Source: Nitzschia sp. DOCU1 (Eukaryota > Bacillariophyta > Bacillariophyceae > Bacillariales > Bacillariaceae). From it: 64,000 nucleotides of DNA. The stretch is from the NCBI GenBank assembly GCA_951394045.1, contig OX595988.1, positions 1,054,001 through 1,118,000 on the forward strand, in the 5' to 3' direction. Positions 47,475 through 61,493 of this stretch are shown here, piece by piece (the first letter of the stretch is position 1; each line of letters begins with the position of its first letter). The notes under the pieces were generated by a model. The model did not search any database, was not told where the DNA came from, and was given only the letters and a program-made list of their open reading frames with translations. Both the position numbers and the translations under genes were made by a program.

Positions 47475-50400
47475 ATGGCGCTACCTTTGTCTCCTAGCGC
47501 CGCCTTTCCAGCTATTGCTGGGTCCCCAATGGGAATATCCCTTCCACCTGAGAGTGCTTCTGTGATGTCTGGAAGCATGAACTGGGAACCGGTGCGCAAA
47601 CGGCTTCTTGGCCCAGACTTGAACGATGCATTGTTGGCAGCGACCGAACTGCGAGAAGGGATTGAGATTGTTCACACAGTCGAATTTCCCTTGATGCTAT
47701 CAGCACTCTTGCCTGCTTTCTCCACGATACTGGCACATCGGACAAGCCCCAGCCCCGATACATCTACGGTGGAACATAAATTAAGAAATGTGGTCCTGGA
47801 GATTATCAGTCGAATGCCCAGCAATGAAATCCTTCGACCCCATGCTCCTCATCTGGTGGCGGTCGCACTGGATATTCTGAATCGAGATTATGAGGAGAAT
47901 GCATTACTAGCATCTCGCATCGTTTTTGACCTCTACAAGGTCTACCGATCGCTCCCACAGGATCATGTCCAACCATACCTGGATTTTGTGCAAACCGCAT
48001 ATCGAGCGTTACCAGCGTCTGTGCAGCGAAACTTTTCATATGGTGCACTCGCGGTAGTACAGCCGGCCGATACTCAAGCAAAGCAGTCTCCTAATAGTGC
48101 TGGTACTCCAGAGCCGTCGAGTGCGTCTGGTACGGAGGCCAAACCCGACACTTCTACTCCTGCCAAGGATGATGAGGACCCCCCTCCAACGACTCCTGGG
48201 CCTCTGCCGCCCAAAGAAGCCGCGACGACGCCGACAGCAGCTACCCCACCAGGGGGCAATACGACGACGAGCCCAGCCATCTCCAAGATTCCGTCGACCC
48301 CTACGCCCCTCCTATCTCCAAAATCGAATGCATCTTTCCGCGTGCTGACAGAATGCCCGCTTGTTATCATGTTGATGTTTCAGCTATACCCTAAGTTTTT
48401 GCGAAGCAATATCCCAGGCCTGATCAACGTCATGATGGAGGCCCTGGCACTACGAGCTCCTCCCCTCCAAACTATTACACAGGGGAATCAACCATTGGAT
48501 GCGAATGCCAACCGGTTGTACTTCTCTCGTTGTCGAGAGTTGGTGGCAGCCCAGGCCAAGACATTATCGTTTCTCACTTACCTCCTGCGGGGTTTCTCCA
48601 ACGATCTCAAGCCATATGAAGACCGTCTGGCCAGTAACGTTGTTGCCCTCATGTCGACGTGTCCAAAGGAATTCATCAGTACAAGGAAAGAACTGTTAGT
48701 CGCCACCCGCCATTTGTTGAACAGTGACTTCCGCAATGGCTTCTTCCGTCATGTGGATGCATTGCTAGACGAGCGAGTTTTAATGGGGTCGCACCATCGG
48801 TACTCGGAACAGACTGCCCTTCGCCCTTTGGGTTACACTACACTTTCTGATCTGGTTCATCATGTGCGGCCCAAACTCAATTTGAACCAAATTTCCACGG
48901 TTGTCTCGATCTTCTCGAGAGTGCTCCACGATTCGTCAATGGTATTGCCAATGTCGACGCAGTATACGGCGGTTCGCACCTTGTTGAGCATCGTCGATAT
49001 TGTTTTTAATAACAAGGATCGGGACCCGCAGATCGGTCGAGACATTTTGGTCCGAATTTTAAAGACCCTCGTTGATAAGCTTGATGCCTTGCATGCCTGC
49101 CTGGAGCAAGTGGAGAAGAAAAGCACCAAGGGGAGCATAAACGAGGAATTGAGAACAGAACCAGGTGGCCTTACTATGATTGCTCAACTAGAGTTGCCAG
49201 TAGGAAGTGACCCAAAGGAATCGCTTCGCGATCTGAAAAGTATGGTTCGAGCGATTATTCTTGGCCACAAAACGTTGATCTGGTATATCAACAAGTATCG
49301 TGGTCAGCGAGAAAAGGACAAACCCGAGCCTGCAATCAAGCCAGGAACCAACGAAGAAGTGTCTTCTGCATTGTTGAAAATAACCCACACGGAGCATGCT
49401 TTGATTGACAGGTACATCCAACTCGCCTTTCCTTGCATGAAGTGGCTCAAAGACGACTCGACAACAGAGAGTTTCGGTGAGAAGTCTAGCGTCGATCATT
49501 ACCGCGATGCGTTGAGTTATTTTGCAGCAGCTTTCACGGTACTGGATGGATACGACTTGCGACGGACGCTCGGACGCAGACTAGACGAGCTAGTCGAGGC
49601 TGTGACTGACGATCCAACGGTGATTGTGGTACCTCGGCATTTGCTTGCCGCAAACGCAACTACCAGCTTGGAGTTCTGCACGCTTCTTTTGAATTTCCTT
49701 GTTGAACGATTGGACGAAATGGCAATAAGTAAGCACCCAGACATTCAATTTCTTCCACCGTCGGACGATTGTGATACGAGTGAAGCGGAACGGTTAAAAG
49801 CTTTCTCAGCCTCGGCGACTGTCGATGTTGACCAAGAAGAGATAGCGAAACGCTCGTCCGCGTATCTTCAACTTTTCGAGCGGGTGCTAAAGTCGCTCTC
49901 GACTTTCCCTGAAAACGAACGGGCCTTGCGTCCTCATCTGAAACGGATCGTGTCCTCATGCCTCCAGGCATCCATGGAGAAGGCTGACTTTAAGGTTGAC
50001 AATCACTGCATGCTTCTTCGCTATGTTTTTCGATCCATCTCTGCCGGAAAGTTTGAAGAATCCTACAGAGAATTGTTGCCACTAATCCCAACTGTGCTCA
50101 ATGGATTGTTCAGGATATACCGAGCTACTGACGACCCAGACTTGCACTATACCATCATTGAACTCCTTTTGACGATACCGGCCCGCCTATCTTCTTTGCT
50201 GCCTCATATGAATCTACTGCTTCGAATTATTGTTGCTGCGTTGGAGTCTAATTCGCGAGATCTTGTGAACCTAGGGTAAGAAAATGTGCTAATATTCTGG
50301 CTAGTTTGAGAGATTGTTGGCTCACAGTGTGACATTTTACTAGATTGCGAACTCTGGAGTTTTGGGTCGACAATCTAAACCCAGAGTTCCTTTTCCCGGA

Positions 50401-53400
50401 GCTTTCGAAACAGACTGAGCTCTTCGTTTCCTTGATGAAGGCCTTATCAACACATCTACGACCAGCTCCATACCCGTACGGCCTTTTGACTCTTCGGCTT
50501 CTTGGGAAGCTAGGTGGAAAGAATCGCCGGGTGCTGCGTGAACCCATGGACATTAAGGACCCGTCCGCATTCAAGGAGCATGCTCATCAACTAAAACTGG
50601 AGTATCGCTGGTTGGATTCTGACGGTGCGAGTGACATCGTAATGGAAACACAGAGCGAGATGCAAGACACAGCCGCTGTCTCCGACCAGGCCTTTTCACT
50701 TCCAGTTTCGATCGGACGGTGTGTGGACGTCATAAAGCGGCTCATTAGTCTTCCAGAGGTAGAGACAAAAGCCAACCCGCTCTCTCAAGATGCATGTATT
50801 GATTATTCTCTGAAATGGGAAGAGAGCAAAAAGCTTTGGGAGATGCAAATCGAAGAGGCCGACCTTTTGCCTTACTGTCGTGATGTAATGAACTCGACGC
50901 TGAAGGCGCAAGCAGAGTCTGCATTGGGTGTGCTTCGCGTTGCATTGCATGAAATGATGACGGTGGAACAGATCGACATTAGGCGCATAGATCTTTCTGG
51001 AGGCTCTGCGACAGCAATCGACGAAGCCGTAACTTTGGAGGCCAGTGCAGAAGAAGACAAACAGTCGACTTCAAATGCACTGAAAGCGTACGATGATGAT
51101 CTTGAGCTCGTCGGGTTAGGGTTGATGCTGGGATGCGCAATCAAACCTGTTTGCGCTGATTCCCTCGAGTTTGCTAAGGGTTTGCTGACAAATACTTTCT
51201 TGTTGGTTGTCAGTCACCAGAGATGCTTTGTACGGATCGATGCAAATGGTTCCGCCGTAGTAGCAGAGGCCCAAGACACAGAGGAGGCATTGCCAGATGT
51301 CAATGGACAAAAGAGTGATATTTTCGAGGACGGACTCGGGTCCTTGAAGCCGTTTGGTTACTTCGAGCAAACGGAGAGTTTCAGGAATTCTACAAACCCT
51401 CTGTCGATCAATAGGTCTCTGGCCGAAATGCTATGTCAGCCAACGTCTCATGTTCAAGAAATCGGCTTGGAACTACTGCGACATGTTTTGGAGTTACCGA
51501 AAAGTATGAATGTCGTGTCATCGGAAGCTAGTAATCCAGATTCCTGGAATCGGGGGGTGCTTGTCTTCTTTGAGAGTTTGCTCAGTGCGATGTGTGAAAA
51601 ATGCGTTACGAGCATGTGGAATCGACGCGACACATTATACAAAGGAATCTGCGAAGTCCTTGAATCAATGGGGGGAGCATGGAGTCGAAAATATGAAATT
51701 GAAATCATGAATGTCGCGCTTTTTTCTCTCAAGAATGTCCCAAAAGAGATGTCGGCAGCATCCATGAAAGCATTCAAGTTTTTCGTTGAAGCCAGTGCGG
51801 CACTCTACGGGCGACCTAAGGTGGCAGATGATAGCATCATTCTCGACACTCTCACATCCCGGACGGGTTCGCAGGAGGAGACAAAAGCGACGGACGAAGA
51901 GGAGAAAGACCCTACCCCTTCGATCGGAGAAGGGTCGTTACTTTTTTCTCCGTGCGAGGAGGTGCTACAAGTTCTTCTCGCCGACATGGCGTCCACGAAG
52001 CACATTTTGAGGTACGTTTTTTGCCCCAGGTCGTGGTTTTCGTCTTACTGTATCTTCCTCACTAATTGTCTTCGTCTCCTGTTAGGGTTGCATCGCGTTA
52101 CACCATCAAGCACTATTTGGTGGACGCAATGCAGACCGACAGCTGCGTCGATCTTTTGAATGAACACATGGCGCTTATCAAACGCGTCCTTCTTTCTCGG
52201 TCCTTGCGGCTGTTGCCGTTGCCAGAGCAGGTTGGTGCGGTCGAGGCCCTTGCAATGGTGGTTGATCAGCTCCCCAGCCTCATACCTTTGAATGATCAGC
52301 ACCTCCTAGCTTTCCTCTCGGAGTTGCTCAAGATGTCTTCCGTCGCCGATGGTGAAATGACTGATCCCAACTTAGTGGGTAATGTCGTTGACAAGAATGG
52401 GTATGCGATTCCTGCGCATGAGTCAGCAGCTGCGGCGAGCAGAGAATCCAAGGTGAAACATCACGAGACGCCATCGTCTGCTCTATTCTTACGGCGTGGT
52501 TGTATTCTCACGACTGCTCAAACAAAAGTGTTTGTACCGCAAGAGTCACCCAATGGCGTCCAGCTTAGAACCGCGTCGATTCATCTTCTTAGAGCAGTGA
52601 TTCGAGGTCACTCGAATCCGTTCTTCGATGCCGAAAGCTCTACTCCAATCGGTACGTCATCTTTCCATCGTATTTACGGCCATTGCTTTCGGTTGGGTTC
52701 TAACATGTGTATCTTCTGGGTTGAAAGGAAATATTCGTCCCCATGTCATCAGTTTGCTATTCCGCTCCCTCGTTTCGTTCCCGCTGGAGTGTGTCACTGC
52801 GGCTCACGACGCTTTGCGCGATGTGCTCAGTTTGAGCGTAGTTTCTGAAGGAGGAAAATCGAAATCGCGGTTGCGAAAGGAGCTTTTACAGACGTGTATA
52901 CGACCGGTGCTGTTGAATCTCCGTGACTATTCGAGACTTTCAGTTCACTTGTTGCGTGGGCTTTCGCGTCTCCTTTCCCTTTTGTCGTCTTGGTTCAACA
53001 AAACTCTCGGTGAAAAATTGCTCGATCATCTTCAGAAATGGACAGATCCTGGTAGGATGAAGGCACAGCAAATCTGGAAGGAAGGCGAAGAACCCGATGT
53101 AGCCGCTGCTATCATCAATCTATTTGTTCTACTTCCCCATGCATCTCATTTCGTGGAACCTCTGGTCAAGACTACCATAAAGCTCGAAGCCTGCTTACCA
53201 GCTTTTCAGTCTCGTTATACTCAGTCACCGTACAGGAAGCCGCTTGCTCGTTACCTCAACAAGCACTGCCAGTACACGGTTTCTTTCTTTCTGCAACGCT
53301 TGAAGACCCCGCTTTACAGTGAGATTTTCCAAGACCTGATCACATTCCCGGAGTCGAAAGCGCTTAGAGAGTACTTGAGCGGCCGTCAGAGTTCTGTTTC

Positions 53401-56400
53401 GTTACTCAATGTTTGCTTTGAGAGACCACTTGCTATCATCAGATCAGAGAAAACTGCGTCGTCGGCGCAAAGTCCAGGAGGATCTCCGCCGAAGGCTTCC
53501 AGTACACACAGCATGAAGGAGCTGTATCACACTCACGGCATTCACCCCCTTGTGGTTTCCCCTACGCCGAAAGAGACAACCCTGAAACAGGACTTCGATG
53601 CAAAAAAGAAGAAGTTAACCATACTTCAGCAAGATCTTGCTCGTTCCAAAGAGGCGCTCCAGGGAAAATCGAACCAAACCAACCCTTCGCCCTCTGAGAT
53701 AGAAGAGGCAAAACGGAAACTTAAGATCGCGAAAGCAGCCTGCGATAGAGGTACGAAAGATCTCAGCGAAAGCAAGCAAAAGTACACGGATGAACTTGCG
53801 CAGATAAAGGCAGCACAGAGCCCGCCGGTTCTCGAGAAAGGTGCAGCGCGACCAATGTCCATAGAAGCTCTTGAACTTCAGCATCAAGGATTTCGTCTTG
53901 TGAGGTCACTGGTTGCGTACGACAAAGATTACTTCAAGGAACATAACGATGTCCTCCGAGCATTTCGTTGGTTGTGGCGGAGCAAGGGGCGCTACATGCG
54001 TCTGCAGCATGAAGACGGGGTACCGCCACGCTACCACGAGGAGTCGAAACTCCTTGCTTCTATACTTGTGGACTACTCTGAGTCCACCCCCAGCGATGTG
54101 GACCTCCTTTTTGAGCTGATTAGAATCTTTCTCCAGCCCAGCTCTTGTGATTTTTCGTTCGTACGGACCTCACTTACAAACGCGGTTTCAAATCTATCCA
54201 ATCCCCAGAAGCAACAGATAATGCAGCGCTTCTTTGCCCTTTTGTCCGGGGAGAGCACAGAAGAAATCAAAACCCGGAGTATCCAGCTCGTGGTATATCC
54301 GATGCTGCACACGTCTTTTCATAACAAGGAGGATGGCGATAGCGGGAAACCAGGTGCTCAGATTGAACATTCAACGGACGGCGTAGAAACATTCGACTTC
54401 ATCGATGCATCGATGACAAGCAAATTCGTCACTGAGGTCCTATTCCTCGATGGGAAGCAAATTCACTGCGGGGATAGACTGAAGGTCGAATTATTGAAAA
54501 TGTCAAATATTTTGCTTGAGTTTGTACCTCAGCATCTGAACGACCACGGAAATGATATCGTTAAGTTTTGTTTGTCGCATCTGAAGAGCGAGGACGCATC
54601 TTGCAAGAGTTGGGCGTATCTAGTTTTGTGCAGGCATATTTCCGCAATGGATACGGCCCCAAAGCTGATTCAGCAGGTCTACGGGGCCTTGATCCGTGCG
54701 CACCAACCAGAGGGAAAGGAAATCATTCGAGCTGCCCTTGATTTGCTTGTACCTGCTCTTGAGTCGCGACTGCCCGAATCCGAGAGAAAGAAAGCGATCG
54801 AGTTCACAAACCGTGTTATGTTTGAGGAAGTCAACTCCATACCTCAACTGGCGCACATCTGGACTATGGTCGTATCGCACTCGGATGTATTTTATGTGAA
54901 CCGGAATCAATTCGTCCGATACATGATCAACTCCCTCACCCGTTTGGGGCTACCGCCCAACGCCCCGCCCGAGAATCGGGCTCTTGCTGTGTCCGTGGTT
55001 GAGCTTGTTCTTCGATGGCATAACGTGCAGGCAGGCTTAGTCGAAGAGACCACCGTAGGAAAAAGGAAAAGCACGGATCCACCCTTTCGCGACGCAGATG
55101 TCCAGGTGGAGAAGAAGTTGAAGACAACGTCAGGTGTTGTACCGAAGCCAGGAAACGCTGTCGCGGATACGCCGCCACTCCTTGACCAAACGATGGTAAG
55201 CACTCACAGCTGAATGATACTTTCTGGCAACGCTAGTCTCTAAGCTCTTCTTTTGCAGGTCGACACCTTGATTAATTTTATCGTTCGGCTGAAAATTCTC
55301 TGTGCCGACCCCAAGCTTGATTTTGGATTATCATCGATCTCAGACAGAGTTGACCCTTTACTTTCGTCCATCGCAAACGAATGGAAGCAGTGTCACATAC
55401 GATCGGTCTATTTGGAGAAGATCGTATCAATGTGCAGAGAATTCAATCAATCAGCCGAGCTCTCGCCCGATGACAAAGCTAATGCCAAACGATCTACCGG
55501 GAAACCAAAGGTTCCGGCAAAGGCGAAGTCTCCCGTGACTAGTCAATCAGCTGCTGCCGCAAAGACAGAAGAAGCCCGACAGATCAGTGCATCTTTGTTG
55601 GCTTCTTGTTTGGAAATATTTGCAACCTTGGCGAATGTCGCACCGGACAACAGCTTTTTGACGGACAACTCCTCGCAGCTCAACGAGATTTTGACTTCTT
55701 GCTTCCATTTTGCTCGAAATTGTGAAGAGACTGACCTCCGCAAAAAGTTGAAAGGGTTTGCCGTTCGGGTGTTGTCCATGGATGCAGAAGCCAGTCGGAT
55801 GGATTCGAAGGTGTTGCAGAGACTAAATGTACTGCTTGAACGAATTTTGGTGACCTCGGACAATGAATACAAGAAAAACCCCAGCAACCCACAGGCGGCT
55901 ATGGATCCCAGCCGTCACGGGGCTTCACGGTTCCGTCCGGCGACAGTCGATGATGAAAGTGGTGATGACGGAGCAGCACTCTTCGCACTAGAGGTTATCA
56001 AGGAAGTGACTGCCAAGACTGCATCATTTCCCCAGGCCTTTTCGTCGGTCTTGCTCGCACTGCTTAGCACAATTGTGAAAAGGCACACAACGGCAGCGTC
56101 GACGAAGCAAAAGCAAGGGGGAGTCTCGTATTCGCCCCCGGGCGGTGCTAGCACTGTGCGCCAGATGCATCACACTCCGATTTCGGGAATTTTAGCAGAA
56201 TGTTCAAGTGAAGTGGTTCACCAAGGGTCAAGCGGAGCTCGGGCCTCCCAGCCAAGAGATCCATTCCCCTCGACGAAGTTGAGGGAATTCGACGAGTCGC
56301 TACGTAGTGCAGTGATCATTCTCGAAATTTTGGGAGCAGGCGAAATAGCTTACACGTTTACGCCACTGAGGAAGACATTCTTTCAGACCTTGAGTTCCAT

Positions 56401-59400
56401 CCTCGACTCGAGTAATAATGTCCAACTCCTGATCGCAGCTGTCCGTCTGGTAGGGCGTTGGCTGTCGCTAAAGTCCGGAGGGCCACTCACCTTGAAAGAA
56501 CGAAACAACTTCCTATGGAAAATCGCATCATTCGACTTCAATGGTCTCCCCGACGTAGTGTCCCAGCCTCTTGCAGATCTCGTTTCTGGTTTCGTTATCT
56601 CGCTTCTCGAAGGAAAACATGATGTGTATGGCGACAAAATGGGTGACGATGCTCATGCTCCGCCACAAAGATTCGGGGACAGTGACGGTATGCTTATTGG
56701 GCGGTCTTTGGTGGCCTGCCTCTTAACGGCGAACCATTCTCTTCGTGGGGCGATGCAGACGCTCTACCTTTCTCGAGCACACGTTGAAAACTCCGGAAAG
56801 TCAACATCTGAAGTCGCTCCTTCGCGTATCTCGAGGCAAAAGCCGGTCGAGTTATTATGGCGTCTTCTTCACAGTGACTTCGAGGGTCTCGGGGGAAGAA
56901 GCTGGGTGGTTTTGTTCGTGGAGCTCTTCTTGGCCAGCCTGTGGAAAGAGTCATCGTCCGAAAACGTTGAGAAGGCAGCCCGAAGGAACGTCGCCCACAA
57001 CAGACGATTACCGGCTCTTAGGATCTTGGGAGCTCAGGATGACGAGAATGATTTAACGGTTCCGAATCCCGCCCTTGCAATATTCTCTGATTCAATGTTG
57101 GCCGTGAAGAAAGACATGTCGTCTGGTGGAGAACAGCTACGAACTTCTCTCGCCCGCTTGGCGCATTTAGACCCGATTCTCGCTCAAGACCTTTTCCAGA
57201 CACTTTTTGCAAGAGCATGGGAACACGTAAGGAGCGATGGCGTACGTTTCAAGTTGATTGCACCAATTGAGTCTCTTCTTTCACGCGGATACCATTCCCA
57301 GTTTTTCCAGGCTGGAATAATGGACGATTCAACTCGCCCCTCTTACAACGTCATCAAGTCCTTTCTCAATGGATTGACGCAACTGAGCCCCATGCCAGTT
57401 CTCGATATTGATCTGTTGGTTTCGCTTGCCGAGTCATACAATTGTTGGTATGAAGTGCTCGCGATTTTGGAGGATCAGTTCTTCGTATTCTCGACAAAGA
57501 ATCTGTCACAGTCTGGCGAGGCCCTCCACGACAAAATCCTTCTGGCGATGCGACACTGCTACCGACAACTCGGGGAATCAAATGTATTGACCAGTCTTGC
57601 ACTCATTTCTTGCAATCTCTCTCAGACCCACCGGGCGGCTTCTCTTGCCGTGCATGGGGAAATTGACAGGGCGCTGGAAACATACACTGGCTTGGTCGAG
57701 CTGGTTGAGACGAGCGAAAGTGTCACCCCAACAGAATTTGAGATGAAATTCATTGAAGAAAACTGGATTGACTTGCAGCGCGAACAATGTCAGACTACCG
57801 TAATCTCAGAATACGCGAACAGTGCGAACAATCCGACTCTCATGCTAGAATCTGCATGGAAGCAGCGCGAGTGGGACAAAGTGCGAAACCTGTGCTCGTC
57901 TCCGGCGCTTGTGGCTGCAGTTGAAACTGGCGAGGCTTCGGTCAAAATGTGCGAAACATTGCTTGCTGTTGCCGATGGCAAGCTCAGCGATGTGGAGAAT
58001 CTGCACGCCCAGACTGCGCAATTATGCTTGTATCGGTGGCAACTTCTCCCCGCTGTCTTCAACGCAAGTAGTGCCCACGCGTCACTGCTCCACTTCTTCC
58101 ATCGGCTAGTCGAAATCAGAGAATCCGGTCAGATAATGGTGGAAACCAGCAACCATTCAACTGGCAAAACGTTACCTGACTTGAAGAATTTATTGAAGTA
58201 AGTGGCTTGGCGACTGCGTTTGATTGCTTGCATTATTAGACGTCTCACTTGTTTCAGCGCCTGGAGGCACCGCCTGCCAAATGACTACGAGGAATTGATT
58301 CTGTGGGACGAGATCTTTACATGGCGCTCCCACATGTTTAGTGCCATTTCTTCGAACTTTTCGTGGAGTGAACCCTCGACCTTGGCAACCCTGCACGATC
58401 GACCATGGACTGCAATCCGCATGGCTATGACCGCCAGGAAGCAGGGTATGAGACAGGTAAGGCTCTTGTATAGTTCGTGCCAGGAAATGTAAAACAAGTC
58501 TGACACCCGCAATAGACCGCATTACTGCTGTTGAATAAATTGACGGATAGCAGAGCCATGGACGTCTCAGATGCTTATTTGAAGCTCCGCGAGCAAATTC
58601 TGGCGTATAACAACCCGGAAAACGAAACGGAACGGATGGGTGGATTGAATCTAATCAACACTACAAATCTTTCTTTTTTCGACGCGCCTCAGACGAGTGA
58701 ATTATTCCGATTGAAAGCTATGTTCTTGTCGTCGCTCCGGAGAACTTCGAAATCGAATCAAGCATACTGCCACTCTGTCCAAATCTCTCCCCCAAACTCG
58801 AAGGCCTGGATTTCTTGGGGAGGGCTGTGCTCATCGCTCGGCACACTTACGGAGAAACAGGCTGAACAGATGGTTGCAAAAGGCGGCAGTGCTTCAGAGA
58901 ACACGAAGGTACGCTTCTCATCGCACAGTAATTCCCGCTTGTTGTCGCTCTGACTAACAAATCTCATTTCCACAGGATTCGAAGGCGGCTACCGCGAAAA
59001 AGGTTGCCCAGTACCTCGCACAGGCAATGGGCTGCTATATCGAGGCCATCCAGATTGAAGCAACGGAAAAGGCGCGAATTCATCTGCCGAAGTGTCTATG
59101 GATTCTTACGAAGGATGGAACTGCACCCGGAGTTCTCTGCCAAACAATCGAAAGTAGGGGCACCAAGCTCCCCCCTTGGGTTTGGCTTCCGTGGATCCCA
59201 CAGCTGTTGACAGGGCTCTGCCGCCCCGAGGGACGTGCCATTAAGAACATTCTTGCCAAGGTTGTCAAGGCGTACCCCCAGGCCGTTTATTATTCTCTGC
59301 GAGCCTTCTACCTGGAACGTCGAGACGTAGAACGCTCGAAAGGGCTGACAGCGAGCCCCAGTCAGCAGCAAATGCCTTCCGTTACTTATGCCGAAGAGAT

Positions 59401-61420
59401 GATGTCCACGCTGAGGCGCTCTCATGCATCGCTGTGGAGCTCACTTGAGGCGATTCTCGAAGAATTGATTGTCAAGTTCAGACCTTCGTATGAAGAGGAA
59501 CTTCTTGCTACAATTTCAGCTCTATTGGAACGGGCGGAAGCGCACGCCGAAAAGCAGGCCCTACCAGACCAGACTCGCATGGAGGACGAGGATGCCATGG
59601 TAGCGTCTTGGTCGAAAACTCTCAGCAGAATCGCGGCTAAGTTCTTCCGGTCGACCGATTCGACAGCAACGCCCAGTCGACGCGACGAACGTGTGAAGAA
59701 AACGGCGGAATTCAAGCGGAAGTACAAGGACGATTTCGAAAGCGATTTCAAGGTCAATGCCTCCGAGGGACCAGAGAGCCCTGGTGCCGCTGATTCGGCC
59801 CCTCAATTCAGACTAGGGGAGTACATCACAAGGTTACAAAAGTGGAAAGCAAAGCTGGAAGCCCAGGTGGCGTGCACCCCGAGATTTCTCCCGCTGATCG
59901 AGTCGTCGAATTCCCTCGCTATGTTCGCTGCGGAAGCGCCGGATCTGTGGCCGGGTGCGTGCGATACAAAATACTTGAGCCCCGGAGGTGACTCGACCCA
60001 AGACGACGAAGAAGAAGCTGCGCGTCATCAGTCAACGACCTCGTCATCTGCGGCAATCGCTCGGAAAGCGGCAATCAACGCAGCCGTCGCAGCGGCAGCC
60101 GCAGCTGCTCGCGAAGGCATCGGAGGGGAGTACGGCGGTGGATCGGCTGCAATCGAGATCCCTGGCCAGTACAGTCCGAACTCGTCCGCGACCGCAGATA
60201 TCAAGCCATGCCCCGAGCTTCATGCCAAGCTTCAACGCTTTGAGCCAAACGTTGAGATCATTCGGCGCAACGACCAGCTTGTACGACGGGTGGGTATGGT
60301 TGGAAGCGATGGGCGGGTGTACTGGTTTCTTTTACAATTTGCTATTCCCTATTGGACTCGTTCGGACGAGAGAACGGCGCAGACAAATTTTATACTGGAC
60401 AAGTTCTTGCGTCAGAACCACGTTGCGGCTCGCAACTTTTTGTCCGTGCAACCAAGTGCTGCCATTCCAGTCGCGCAACGACTTCGAATGTCATTGGATA
60501 GTGAATCGCGAGTGGCGCTGGACGGCGTGTTCCGGTCTTACTGTGAGACCTCCGGCACAAGGCTTGAGAGTATACCAGAATACTTTTTGAAGGAGGTCGA
60601 AGAAAGACTTCAGAGCCAGACGACGAACGAAACACCTCAAGAGGAACGAGAGAAGTTGGAGAACGTCATCCGTCAAGAAGTATACACCGAGATCTGCAAC
60701 TCCAAGGTGGATTCCCAAATCCTTCTTCGCTATGTGCACCAAAATCTCGATGGGCCCGAGAATCTGTTTCACTTTCGACGTGCGTTTGCTGGGCAGTTGG
60801 CGACAAACTCGCTAATGCAGTACATTTTCTCTGTTGCGGAACGAACACCACCTCGATTCGTCTTCCTGTTATGCAAAGCCCTTCTGCTGTCGCCGGACTT
60901 TAGAGTTTCCTATTCAAATCAAGGTAAGAAGCGGGGGGCGGAGCTTGGTCGAATATTTTGAGACACCAATCTTAACCTTTTTTCTCGAACTCCGGCAGGA
61001 TTCATTGAGGGGCACGAAATGCCATTCCGGCTGACTCCGAATATTGAAGCTCTGCTTGGGAAGTCCTACTTGGACGGGAGATTCATCCGTTCGATTGCCA
61101 TGGTGGCAGGTGCCGTTCGAGAGCACCGGGAAGAGTTCGACCCAATTCTTCGCCTGTTGATGAGGGATGATATTCTGGCATGGTACAGCAAGTCGCTGGC
61201 CAAGACGGATTCCAAGACTCAGGAATTGGAGCGTCAATTGATCGAAAGGGTGTCAAAGAATGTGTCCTTGTTGCATGCTCGATTCTCCGAGTGCGCTCCT
61301 ACGAGTACCAAAGCCAGCAAAGAAGGAGCCATTGATTCCAGGATTCGGGAACTGTACGAAGCGGCCACTAGTGCGGACAAGCTGAGCATGATGCCAACAA
61401 GTTATCATGCCTGGCTCTAA
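47475..61420 (+). CDS. TRA1: TRRAP/Tra1 pseudokinase, scaffold subunit of SAGA and NuA4-type acetyltransferase complexes
   Basis: Nine exons: 47475..50275, 50344..52011, 52086..52651, 52728..55195, 55259..58197, 58258..58456, 58516..58908, 58976..60923 and 60999..61420. All introns are GT-AG, 59-76 bp, with matching phases. The product is about 4467 residues, close to human TRRAP and longer than yeast Tra1. The N terminus is HEAT-like, followed by a Pro/Thr-rich insertion (~205-290). A charged coiled-coil insertion lies mid-protein (53585-53815). The FAT region includes NAWRHRLPNDYEELILW and TWRSHMFSAI. The PI3K-like domain (RRVGMVGSDGRVYWFLLQFA) lacks the HRD-type catalytic and DFG-type metal motifs, as in TRRAP. 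The FATC tail ends MMPTSYHAWL. It is inferred to be a nuclear activator-binding platform. Confidence 0.95.
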
Positions 61421-61493
61421 GGGGAAAGGGGCATGGGACGGGGTAGCTTTTGGTGGCTCTAGGGTAATAGTCTTAGTTTCGACATTGCTTGTT

